The translations under genes were made by a program, and so were the position numbers. This document shows positions 44,473 through 52,666 of a stretch of DNA of 58,136 bases, in pieces. How positions within the stretch are numbered: position 1 is the stretch's first letter; every line of letters begins with the position of its first letter. The notes beneath the pieces were generated by a model that saw only the letters and a list, made by a program, of their open reading frames with translations, was not told the origin of the DNA and searched no databases. The stretch spans positions 1 through 58,136 of the forward strand of contig JBFHDK010000009.1 in the NCBI GenBank assembly GCA_041584755.1. Reading direction: 5' to 3'. This DNA comes from HB2-32-21 sp003448675. GTDB taxonomy: Bacteria > Pseudomonadota > Gammaproteobacteria > Pseudomonadales > Porticoccaceae.

Positions 44473-44892
44473 ATGAGCGAATTTATACCCAATCCGACAC
44501 CGCGCCCCACCAACTATCTCGACGAGCAGTTCTGGGAGCACTGCGCCAATGGCATTCTGTGTTTCCAGTGTTGCACGGAATGTGAAACCTGGCGCCATAT
44601 TCCCCGCTTTATGTGCGCGAGTTGTGGCTCCGAGAATTGGGGCTGGCGTCAGTCTCACGGTCGCGGTACGGTTTATTCGTGGACCGTGTGCCATATGCCC
44701 ATGTCCCCCGAGTTTGAGCAGATCTTTCCCTACGCCGTACTGGTGGTGGAGATGGAAGAAGGCGTGCGTATTACCGCTGGCCTGCGTGAGATGGACTACA
44801 AGGATCTGGAAATCGGCCTGCCGGTGGAAGTGGTTTTTGAATCCCTCGAAACGGGCGGCAAACTGCCTTTCTTTCGACCCCGTAAGGATTGA
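44473..44892 (+). CDS. Zn-ribbon OB-fold (DUF35) protein
   Basis: 139 aa. An N-terminal helix (YLDEQFWEHCANGIL) leads into a rubredoxin-like zinc ribbon with two CxxC pairs (CTEC; CASC) spaced by 11 residues, then an OB-fold (RGTVYSWTVCHMP, VVEMEEGVRITAGL, VEVVFE). DUF35 proteins bind acyl-CoA and form complexes with thiolase-fold partners. The 4-base gap after the thiolase-fold gene indicates co-translation. A second helix-hairpin extension is short, so it is the compact DUF35 form. Confidence 0.88.
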   Translation: MSEFIPNPTPRPTNYLDEQFWEHCANGILCFQCCTECETWRHIPRFMCASCGSENWGWRQSHGRGTVYSWTVCHMPMSPEFEQIFPYAVLVVEMEEGVRITAGLREMDYKDLEIGLPVEVVFESLETGGKLPFFRPRKD

Positions 44893-44948
44893 TCCCCATA
44901 GATTTTTCGGTCTAGGCCAGTAACCGATATCGCCCGTCGCGTCAGGCC

Positions 44949-45719
44949 CTAGTGGTTGTGATGATTCGCGGCGGGCGCTTCGCCATGTCCGGGGTAGCCC
45001 GCACCAAGGGCGCTGGGGCTCAAGATCGTTTGCAACGTCGGGTGCGCTTCGTTGTCGCCGATATCGGCATAGTCCATGGTCTCGTAAGCCCTGAGTTCAG
45101 TTAAAAAAGCGTGTGAATCAAAGTGCTGTAACTGCTTTAGCGTCAGGCTTCGCTTGCTATTCGCGTGTTGCCAGCTCGCGTGGTAGGGCAAATCCAATTC
45201 TTCAAACCAAAGTAATTGCTCGCCATCTTCACCACGGCAGGTGATCACATAGCCATCGTGTTTTTGTTCGGGGCAGGCGTTCATGGCCAGCCAGTCGGCG
45301 TTGATGATGCCCGCGTTAACTACCAGGCTGTGTGCACCCGAAACACGTGGCGAGTTTGCTCCGTAGTCGATGATGAATTTGTGATCCGGGTATACCCGCT
45401 GATAAATGAGCTTTCCCGAAGTGGTGTGTTGCCACATTTCGGCAAAAGCCTGACCTGAAGTTTGTTTATATAGCCAGCCATTACCCCTGTAAATCTGCAA
45501 GCTGAGATGTTCAAGGCCAGAAAGGCCGGCGTTGTCTCTGGTTTCAACAGCGTATGCGGCGCTGATACCAGTAAGGTCTGTCGTCTGAGCGTGTACATTG
45601 AAGACAGCGAATAAAACTAGCGCGCCAATTGGCGCGCTAGTTTTTGATCTTGAATCAAGCCAATCAGCCAGAACGCATAAAACCTGCCTGATTCGAGCGG
45701 TGACCGCAGTGCCAGTCAT
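44949..45719 (-). CDS. Hypothetical secreted protein coupled to alkaline phosphatase
   Basis: 256 aa, family not recognised. The start ATG overlaps the alkaline phosphatase stop (ATGA), implying translational coupling. A hydrophobic stretch (about residues 31-44, IGALVLFAVFNVHAQ) ends in an AQ/TT cleavage-like site, but it is preceded by about 30 mostly uncharged residues, so the signal peptide is unusual. The mature part has two Cys (NACPEQ; ITCRGE) and ends in a His-rich tail, HGEAPAANHHNH, that could bind metal. A 32-bp perfect palindrome lies in the codons for the hydrophobic stretch. Translation may instead start elsewhere. Confidence 0.65.
   Translation of the reverse strand: MTGTAVTARIRQVLCVLADWLDSRSKTSAPIGALVLFAVFNVHAQTTDLTGISAAYAVETRDNAGLSGLEHLSLQIYRGNGWLYKQTSGQAFAEMWQHTTSGKLIYQRVYPDHKFIIDYGANSPRVSGAHSLVVNAGIINADWLAMNACPEQKHDGYVITCRGEDGEQLLWFEELDLPYHASWQHANSKRSLTLKQLQHFDSHAFLTELRAYETMDYADIGDNEAHPTLQTILSPSALGAGYPGHGEAPAANHHNH
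45613..45644. repeat. 32-bp perfect palindrome / bidirectional terminator-like hairpin
   Basis: AAAACTAGCGCGCCAA (45613-45628) is followed directly by its exact complement (45629-45644). It is flanked by T on the plus strand (TTTTT) and gives TTTT on the minus strand, like a Rho-independent terminator. It lies about 70 bases past the alkaline phosphatase stop but inside the reading frame of the downstream secreted protein. Confidence 0.85.
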
Positions 45720-47275
45720 TTGCCATTACCCGTAAAGCCGAGCGCTTCGCGCATAATGTGGTAAACGACATTTTGCTCGATGACGCCGCTGACCAGGTGA
45801 GCACTGGGCCCCTTGGCGTAAACCGCTACATCTTCACCGGCATGAGTCTCGGCGCTGGTGTGCACCAGAGATTCCTGATGGTAACCGCTGCTTTCCGTAT
45901 CCACACCAGTCAGATCCTTGCGGCCAGTATCTCCGGGCAGGCCATAACGTACATCGGCATCGGTTTCATTTCCCAGATCGGCAAAGCCGCGGCCATTGGT
46001 GTAGCCCAGCGTTGTGTAGGGCAGGTTGTCTTCATCCAGCACGGGCTCAGTCTGGGGCGCTCCGCTGCTGTCGTTTTGCACGACTTTACCCAGGATGGGA
46101 TTGCCCCGAGTGGGATAGCCCGCGATAGTGAATACGTGGCTATGGTCGGCGGTTACCAGTATCAGCGTATCTTCGCCAGCCATATCGACAGCCTTCTGGA
46201 CGGCGTTGGAAAACTCGATGGTGTCGGTCAAGGCATTGTATGCACTGCCGGCGTGATGACCGTGGTCGATACGACCGGATTCAACCATCAAAAAATAACC
46301 TTTGTTGTTTTTGCTCAATATATCGATCGCTTTTTCCGTCATCTCGGTAATGGAAGGCTCTTCGCCGGTATCGTTCTCGCGATCCGCTTCATAGTGCATA
46401 TGCGACATATCGAACAAGCCAAGCAGGTGCTTGGTATTGTTGACATCTATAGCGTCGAACTGGTCCTTATTCCATACGTAGGCAGCGTCGGGTTTATTGG
46501 CTACCCATTCCTGGGTTAGATCCCGGCCATCGAGCCGTTCGCCCTGCCCCCCGTCTTCGGGGTCGGCCCCGTCTTCACGCTTGATAAAGCTGCGGCGCCC
46601 GCCACCGAGGGCGACTTCCAGGCCATCGCCGGCGGGAAAGTCGATCAACTGGCTGGCGATATCCTTACAAAGGTCAGGAGCAGTAAATTTGCTGGCGTCC
46701 CGGTCGTCCTCGAAATTGCGATCAACCACGTGGGCATAAGTCGCCGCCGGCGTGGCATGGGTGATGCGCGCGGTACTCACGATACCCGTTGACAGGCCCA
46801 TTTCCTCAGCTTGTTCAAGCAGTGTGGGAACCTCGGCGCCGGCGAGTGTATTACAGTCACCTCTTACAACGGTGGAATCCACACCGATGATGCCGGCCTT
46901 GGTTTTGATGCCCGACATCATTGCTGTCATGGTGCCGGCGGAATCCGGAGTTTGTTGGTTGGTGTTGTAGGTTTTGGCGAGAGCGGTGTAAGGAAATTTT
47001 TCAAAGGACAAGAGATTTTCCTCGCCATCGCCACCCTGGAGTTGACCCTCCAGTATGCGAGCGGCGGTAACGGTTGAAACCCCCATGCCATCACCAACAA
47101 ACAGTATGATGTTTTTTGCTTTACCCAATTTGGTGGGTCGTTTTTTTGCCTCGATAACGGCGTTTGCACCTTCTTGATACCACTCTTCGGCGGTTTTCGT
47201 ATCCGCGCTTACGAAGGGGGCCGTGCTAACGGCAGCGACAACTGCTGCTGAATAAAACGATTTTACAAGTTTCAT
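45716..47275 (-). CDS. phoA: Periplasmic alkaline phosphatase (PhoA family)
   Basis: Zn/Mg phosphomonoesterase, 519 aa, signal peptide 1-24 (ending FVSAD). Metal and catalytic sites: FVGDGMG, nucleophile Ser in TPDSAGT, ESGRIDHGHH, VTADHSHVF and HTSAETHAGEDVAVYA. Positions equal to E. coli Asp153 and Lys328 are His (THATPAATYAHVVDR; IDHGHH), as in mammalian and many marine enzymes. Upstream half-sites suggest PhoB control. It is followed by a coupled secreted protein. Confidence 0.93.
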   Translation of the reverse strand: MKLVKSFYSAAVVAAVSTAPFVSADTKTAEEWYQEGANAVIEAKKRPTKLGKAKNIILFVGDGMGVSTVTAARILEGQLQGGDGEENLLSFEKFPYTALAKTYNTNQQTPDSAGTMTAMMSGIKTKAGIIGVDSTVVRGDCNTLAGAEVPTLLEQAEEMGLSTGIVSTARITHATPAATYAHVVDRNFEDDRDASKFTAPDLCKDIASQLIDFPAGDGLEVALGGGRRSFIKREDGADPEDGGQGERLDGRDLTQEWVANKPDAAYVWNKDQFDAIDVNNTKHLLGLFDMSHMHYEADRENDTGEEPSITEMTEKAIDILSKNNKGYFLMVESGRIDHGHHAGSAYNALTDTIEFSNAVQKAVDMAGEDTLILVTADHSHVFTIAGYPTRGNPILGKVVQNDSSGAPQTEPVLDEDNLPYTTLGYTNGRGFADLGNETDADVRYGLPGDTGRKDLTGVDTESSGYHQESLVHTSAETHAGEDVAVYAKGPSAHLVSGVIEQNVVYHIMREALGFTGNGK

Positions 47276-47321
47276 TGGAAATTCCCTGTGAAGTGTGAAA
47301 ACGCCCTACTAGGTTAGGGGG

Positions 47322-47377
47322 CTTATATTTCACTGGTCTTATGTAGGCATGACAGGCGTGTTAAAAACCGATGACGA
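47322..47377 (-). promoter_or_regulatory. Putative Pho box and -10 upstream of alkaline phosphatase
   Basis: Read on the minus strand, 7-mers with 11-bp phase are TCGTCAT (complement of 47371-47377), TTTTAAC (47360-47366), CTGTCAT (47349-47355) and ACATAAG (47338-47344). Ten bases later comes TATAAG (complement of 47322-47327). Two of the four 7-mers match well and the geometry equals that of pstS. Confidence 0.5.
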
Positions 47378-47410
47378 AACGTAGGTCGTGCAAAAGTAAA
47401 AACACCTTGT

Positions 47411-48688
47411 TTAGTTGACGCTAATTTCGTCCCGGTCCGAAACCTCATTGAACACAGTTTCATCCAGCATGCCTTCGCTACGGGCGACCACGGAAGACAC
47501 CATGCAATCGCCAGTGACATTGACTGCGGTGCGCATCATATCCAGCAGGCGATCAACGCCAATAATCAGGGCGATGCCTTCCACCGGCAGGCCCACCTGC
47601 TGCAATACCAGCGACAGGGTGATCAGACCCACGCCCGGGACCCCCGCCGTGCCCACCGAGGCCAGAGTGGCGGTAAGGATCACTGCCAGATAGCCGCCCA
47701 GAGAAATATCGACGCCAAAAGCCTGGGCGATAAATACCGTTGCCACTCCTTGCATGATGGCGGTGCCGTCCATATTGATGGTTGCACCCAGGGGTACGGT
47801 GAAAGAGGCGATGGCGTTGTCGATACCGATGCGGCGTTCGGCCACATTCATGGTCACTGGCATGGTGGCGCTGCTGGATGAGGTGCTAAAAGCAAACAAC
47901 ATGGCCGGGCGGACATTTTTCAACAGGGTCCAGGGGCTGAGTCGGGTCAGTACTTTGAACAGGGTGGTATAGACCCCCAGCCCATGTAACAGCAGCACGA
48001 AGACCACGGTAAAAAAGTATTTCGCCAGATCGGCTATCGCGCCGATGCCCAGCTCGCTAAACAGCTTGGCCAGCAGGCAGAAGACGCCGTAGGGCGCCAG
48101 GTGCATCAGGAAGGACACCATGGTCATGACCACTTCGTTAAAGCTCTCGAAGAAGTCCAGCACCCGCTTGCCCTTGTCGCCACTGTGGGTCACCGCCACA
48201 CCCATCAGGATGGCAAAAACAATGATTTGCAACATATTGCCCTCGGCCATGGCCTTGACCGGGTTGGTGGGAAAGATATTAATCAGCACCTCTTTAACCG
48301 AGGGTGCCGGTTTTGGCTCGTAATCGGCGGTGGTATCAAGGCTGATACCCAGGCCCGGGTCGATCAGGTTGGCGAAGGACAGCGCCAGGGTCACGGCAAT
48401 GGCAGTGGTAAGCAGATAAAGCGCCAGGGTTTTCAGGGCCATCTGCCCCATGCGAGCGTTGACGCCCATGGCGCTGGCGCCGCAAACCAGGGATACAAAT
48501 ACCAGCGGCACCACCAGTAATTTCAGCGAGGCGACAAAGATCTGGCCGACCACATCGAACACCGAATTCACCAGCCAGGCGGTCAGGTTGGCGAAAAAGC
48601 CACCGCTTTCCCCGGAGAGCAGGTTGAGCCCGGCGCCAACCAGGACACCCAGAACCATGCCAGTCAGTATTTTTGTGGATAGCGTCAT
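47411..48688 (-). CDS. Dicarboxylate/amino acid:cation symporter (DAACS family)
   Basis: Secondary transporter of the glutamate/aspartate/C4-dicarboxylate family, 425 aa. Early helices are STKILTGMVLGVLVGAGLN and VASLKLLVVPLVFVSLVCG. Substrate-site hairpins are STSSSSATMPVT, NMDGTA, VGTAGVPG and DRLLDMMRTAVNVTGD. The Arg in DMMRTAVNVTGD favours an acidic amino acid or dicarboxylate substrate. It lies upstream of phoA on the same strand. Confidence 0.92.
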   Translation of the reverse strand: MTLSTKILTGMVLGVLVGAGLNLLSGESGGFFANLTAWLVNSVFDVVGQIFVASLKLLVVPLVFVSLVCGASAMGVNARMGQMALKTLALYLLTTAIAVTLALSFANLIDPGLGISLDTTADYEPKPAPSVKEVLINIFPTNPVKAMAEGNMLQIIVFAILMGVAVTHSGDKGKRVLDFFESFNEVVMTMVSFLMHLAPYGVFCLLAKLFSELGIGAIADLAKYFFTVVFVLLLHGLGVYTTLFKVLTRLSPWTLLKNVRPAMLFAFSTSSSSATMPVTMNVAERRIGIDNAIASFTVPLGATINMDGTAIMQGVATVFIAQAFGVDISLGGYLAVILTATLASVGTAGVPGVGLITLSLVLQQVGLPVEGIALIIGVDRLLDMMRTAVNVTGDCMVSSVVARSEGMLDETVFNEVSDRDEISVN

Positions 48689-48724
48689 ACTCGGTCTTCC
48701 CTGTCTGGCGGGCTTTTTCGTGGA

Positions 48725-50608
48725 TTATTTGCGATCGCCGCGCATGGCAAGAATTTGCTCATGCAGGCTGGAGGCGCTGACCGCTTCCGCGGCGAGGGGT
48801 TTCTCGGCGCGAATATTGATACGGCTCCAGATGCGACGGAAGGGCCGTGTAAAAGCGCCCTTGCCGCTATGGCTGAAAAAACTGCCCCATAAACCCTGCA
48901 GGGCCATGGGCACCACCGGCGCGGGGGTGCGTTCGAGGATGCGCTCGATACCAGGGCGGAATTCATCCAGCTCGCCGTCACGGCTGAGCTTGCCCTCCGG
49001 GAAAATACATAACAGGTCACCTTGCTCCAGGCCTTCGGCGATGGCATCCATGGCCGCGCGATAGGTGGCTTCGTCCTCTTTCGGTGAGCAGATGGGAATG
49101 GCCCGACCAGTGCGGAATATAAAATTCAGCACCGGGATGTTGAAAATCGGCTTGTACATAATAAAACGGATGGGCCGACGCACCGCGCCTGCAATCACCA
49201 GAGCATCCACATAGCTGACATGGTTGCTGGCAATGAGCGCCGCGCCTTTTTCAGGGATGTGCTCCAGGCCTTCGTGCCGAACCCGATACAGGGTATGGCT
49301 AAGCAACCAGATTAAAAAGCGCATGGTGAATTCTGGCACCTGCTGGAAGATAAACACCACCACGGCGATATTCATCAGGGTGACGATGAGAAAGAACTCG
49401 GGAATACCCAGGTCCGCCACGCCCAGCAGCATAATCCCCAGTACACTGGCCACTACCATAAACACCGCGTTAAGAATGTTGTTAAAGGCGATCACCCGGG
49501 CGCGTTCGCTCTCCCGGGTGCGTGACTGTACGTTGGCGTAGAGAGGTACGATATAAAGCCCGCCCGAAAGGCCGATAAGGACAATATCCGCCAGCACCCG
49601 CAAACCGCTGGCGCTGGTCAGAAAGGCGCCAACAGTGACGGGGCCGTCCACCATGTAGTGGCTGGCGGCAAAGTAGAGATCGATACCGAAAATACTCAAG
49701 CCAAAGGCTGCCAGGGGCACCAGGCCGATTTCCACCTTGTGACCGCTCAGTCGATCACAGAGCAGGGATCCGGTGGCGATGCCCACCACAAAGCCGCACA
49801 ACAGCGTTGCAATCAGCCCAGGCCCCCCCTTGAGTACGGTAATCACGAAATTGGGTACCTGGGTCAGGTACGCCGCGCCCAGCAGCCAGAACCAGCTAAT
49901 CCCGACGATGGACAAAAACACCGCGTATTTCCGGCGCGCCAACCCGTACAGGGCCCAGGTTTCACGGAAAGGATTCCAGTCGATTTTCAGCTCTGGTGCT
50001 GTCGCCGGTGCGGCTGGAATAAAACGACTGGCCCACCAGCCGGCGATGGCGATACAGATAATCGCCATGGCGATCACCAACTCCGGGTTTTCCCGACCCG
50101 CCAGCAGCGTGCCCCCCAGCGTGCCGATAAGAATAGCGACAAAGGTGCCCATCTCCACCTGGGCATTACCCGCTACCAGCTCATCCCGGCTCAGGTGCTG
50201 GGGAATAATTGAATATTTAATTGGCCCGAAAAATGCTGATTGCATACCCATGCCAAACAACAGGCCCAATAAGCCCCACCACTGGTGAAACCACCAGGCC
50301 AGGGCGGCCAGGCACATGATGATGATTTCCACCAGCTTGATGCGCCGGATAATCGCCGCCTTATCGAATTTATCCGCCAGCTGGCCCGCCAGTGGTGAGA
50401 ACAGAAAAAAGGGCAGGATAAATAGTCCCGCAGCGAGATTCGCGAGGGTATTGCTTTCGCCCATGCCACTGGTCAGTGAGGAACTGACCAGCACCACCAG
50501 TAGCGCGTTTTTGAAAATATTGTCGTTTAAAGCCCCGGCGAATTGGGTCAGGAAAAACGGCAGAAAGCGTCTGCTGCCCAACAGGGAAAACTGCCCGGAA
50601 TCAGCCAT
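48725..50608 (-). CDS. MFS transporter-acyltransferase fusion (LplT-Aas-like)
   Basis: 627 aa. The N-terminal MFS transporter (about 1-410, TQFAGALNDNIFKNALL, SPLAGQLADKFDK, QSAFFGPIKYSIIPQHL) resembles the lysophospholipid flippase LplT. The C-terminal PlsC-type acyltransferase (about 430-620) has NHVSYVDA (HX4D) and FPEGKLSRDGELDEFRPG. Unlike many three-domain versions, no AMP-binding acyl-ACP synthetase follows. Likely retrieves and re-acylates lysophospholipids. I chose the ATG at 50606-50608, with AAGGAT upstream; a longer frame to 50710 adds 34 basic residues. Confidence 0.88.
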   Translation of the reverse strand: MADSGQFSLLGSRRFLPFFLTQFAGALNDNIFKNALLVVLVSSSLTSGMGESNTLANLAAGLFILPFFLFSPLAGQLADKFDKAAIIRRIKLVEIIIMCLAALAWWFHQWWGLLGLLFGMGMQSAFFGPIKYSIIPQHLSRDELVAGNAQVEMGTFVAILIGTLGGTLLAGRENPELVIAMAIICIAIAGWWASRFIPAAPATAPELKIDWNPFRETWALYGLARRKYAVFLSIVGISWFWLLGAAYLTQVPNFVITVLKGGPGLIATLLCGFVVGIATGSLLCDRLSGHKVEIGLVPLAAFGLSIFGIDLYFAASHYMVDGPVTVGAFLTSASGLRVLADIVLIGLSGGLYIVPLYANVQSRTRESERARVIAFNNILNAVFMVVASVLGIMLLGVADLGIPEFFLIVTLMNIAVVVFIFQQVPEFTMRFLIWLLSHTLYRVRHEGLEHIPEKGAALIASNHVSYVDALVIAGAVRRPIRFIMYKPIFNIPVLNFIFRTGRAIPICSPKEDEATYRAAMDAIAEGLEQGDLLCIFPEGKLSRDGELDEFRPGIERILERTPAPVVPMALQGLWGSFFSHSGKGAFTRPFRRIWSRINIRAEKPLAAEAVSASSLHEQILAMRGDRK

Positions 50609-50786
50609 GGTTGAATCCTTATTCACATCGCTGGCCTGCTGAAAACGTGAAGAGTGCCTGATTGTTGTGTGTTTGCAAGCACGACGTGGTCGATAGAGCG
50701 CTGGAATCACGATTTTGTCAAAAAACTGTCATGTACGGAAACTAGATTGACGCCTTTCTTGGCAGTAGTTTTCTAAGGTTTATTCA

Positions 50787-52568
50787 ATGCTCGATAAAGG
50801 GCCTGAGTTATTGCATGAAGAGCTTAATTCGATTTTGGTGGAGAGACGGTTGGGAACGCATTTTCAGCCGATTGTTTCCCTTAGTCGCCAGGCGCTGTAC
50901 GGTTATGAAGGGCTGATTCGAGGCCCTTCCAACTCGGCCCTGCATTCGCCGGAGAAGCTATTCAGCGTAGCGGAACACTATGGCCGTCATGATGAACTGG
51001 ATTTTCTTTGTCGCGAGACCATTATTCGCCAGTTTGTGGAATTAAACCTTCCGGGCCGATTGTTTCTTAATATTAATCCCGTGGCGCTAATGTCGTCGGG
51101 GTACAGGCAGGGTATGACGGCCCTGTATCTAAGGAAATATGGGCTTAACCCCAATCGTATTGTTATAGAGATCACCGAAACACAGCCGATCGAGGATTAT
51201 CAACTCATTCGCGCGGCCATAGAGCATTATCGGGAAGAGGGTTTCATTATCGCACTGGATGATCTCGGTGCCGGTTACGCCGGCTTGAAGCTATGGTCGG
51301 AGCTTCGTCCAGACTTTGTTAAGGTGGATCGGCACTTTATCTCGGGAATAGACACCGACAATGTGAAACGTCAGTTCGTCAATCACATTCTTGAAATCAG
51401 CCGCTCGACCAGTTGTACTGTGATAGCCGAGGGTATTGAAACCGGCGAGGAGTACGCTACGGTCAGGAAGCTGGGGGCGGATTTCGCCCAGGGTTATTAC
51501 TTTGCTCGCCCCAAGGCTGACCCGATTCGCTGTATCAGCGCTGATTTATTTCGTAATGGCTCGACCAGACCATCGGCGAGGTCGAAATACCAGGTGGGGA
51601 GCCTGTTAAAACCCATGAGCGCCATTGAGTCCACATGTACCGTTAACCAGGCAGCGGATATTTTCATGCATTCACCTGACATCCCTGCCCTGGCCGTGCT
51701 AGTGGATAAGCAACCAATGGGCATTTTAATCCGATCCCGGTTTATGGAAATGATTGCTCATCGTTATGGGCGGGAGTTACATGGCAAAAAGCCGGTTTAT
51801 GTGGTGGCTGAAAAGAATGTGCTGGCCTTTGATGTTGCAACGTCGCTTGAAGTGGTAAGTAAACGCCTCACCCACGCTATAGACGTTTATGTCGACGAAT
51901 TTATCCTGGTGGAAGATGGTGAACTGTGTGGCAAGGGAACCTTGCTGGACTTATTGCAGGCCATCACTCTACAGCAGATCGAAACCGCCCGTTACGCGAA
52001 CCCCCTGACGATGTTGCCGGGCAATGTACCCATCATGCAGGAGGTGCATCGCCGTCTGGAGAGCATGCGAGGCTTCGTCGTGGTCTATTGTGACCTCGAT
52101 AATTTTAAGGCCTACAACGATACCTACGGCTTCGCCATGGGTGATGAGATTATTCTGGCACTGGGGAAGCTGTTGAATACTCACTGCTCGACTGATGAAC
52201 ATTTTGCCGGCCACATCGGTGGAGACGATTTTATCGTGTTAATGGGCCTGGACGGCTGGCAGGAAAAATGTCAGGGAATTTTGCGCGATTTTAAGCAGGA
52301 CATACAGCGTTGCTACCGTATGCTGAATTCCGGCAGCGATATGTGTGACACGGTAAGAACGGGTGAAACAGCGTTTAGTCGGCCCTTGATTACTTTGTCG
52401 ATGGGTGCGGTTGTGGTCGCGGAAGCTGATTTTCCATTGACTTATGAAGACATTAGCACCGCCGCGAGTGCGGCTAAATCTCGAGCCAAGAAGGTCAATG
52501 GTGACGCGCTTGTGTTCGTTTCACCGGCCGCGTCCCAGGCTAACTCGGCAGTGGTGAGTATGCGCTAG
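50787..52568 (+). CDS. EAL-CBS-GGDEF cyclic-di-GMP protein
   Basis: 593 aa, cytoplasmic. The N-terminal EAL phosphodiesterase (about 1-245) has all metal and catalytic residues: EGL in YGYEGLIRG, Asn in LFLNINP, Glu in VIEITET, DDLGAGYAG, Lys in FVKVDRHF, VIAEGIET and FAQGYYFARP. A CBS pair (about 262-395) follows, with CTVNQAADIF and ILVEDGELCGKGTLL. The C-terminal GGDEF domain carries GGDDF and no RxxD I-site five residues before it. I infer an active c-di-GMP phosphodiesterase with nucleotide-sensing CBS domains. Cyclase activity is uncertain. Confidence 0.9.
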   Translation: MLDKGPELLHEELNSILVERRLGTHFQPIVSLSRQALYGYEGLIRGPSNSALHSPEKLFSVAEHYGRHDELDFLCRETIIRQFVELNLPGRLFLNINPVALMSSGYRQGMTALYLRKYGLNPNRIVIEITETQPIEDYQLIRAAIEHYREEGFIIALDDLGAGYAGLKLWSELRPDFVKVDRHFISGIDTDNVKRQFVNHILEISRSTSCTVIAEGIETGEEYATVRKLGADFAQGYYFARPKADPIRCISADLFRNGSTRPSARSKYQVGSLLKPMSAIESTCTVNQAADIFMHSPDIPALAVLVDKQPMGILIRSRFMEMIAHRYGRELHGKKPVYVVAEKNVLAFDVATSLEVVSKRLTHAIDVYVDEFILVEDGELCGKGTLLDLLQAITLQQIETARYANPLTMLPGNVPIMQEVHRRLESMRGFVVVYCDLDNFKAYNDTYGFAMGDEIILALGKLLNTHCSTDEHFAGHIGGDDFIVLMGLDGWQEKCQGILRDFKQDIQRCYRMLNSGSDMCDTVRTGETAFSRPLITLSMGAVVVAEADFPLTYEDISTAASAAKSRAKKVNGDALVFVSPAASQANSAVVSMR

Positions 52569-52578
52569 AAGGCTGATA

Positions 52579-52645
52579 GTCTGGCAGGCAAATGCTTGCG
52601 TGCCAGACCACGGTTCGGTGCGTAAAATCCGGATTTTGCACGGTT
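52579..52645 (+). terminator. Two stem-loops after the EAL-CBS-GGDEF gene
   Basis: Stem 1: GTCTGGCA (52579-52586) with TGCCAGAC (52601-52608), inner GCAA/TTGC; no T run. Stem 2: GTGCGTAAAATCC with GGATTTTGCAC (52618-52641, 2-base bulge), followed by GGTTTTAA. Both lie in the gap between convergent genes and probably end transcription. Confidence 0.5.
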
Positions 52646-52666
52646 TTAATTTCTCTGGATAGTTGC

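Noticed and set aside
43425..44513. 362-codon open frame on the minus strand
   Set aside because: It lies fully antisense to the thiolase-fold gene; its sequence shows no recognisable domain and is the usual shadow of a GC-rich coding frame.
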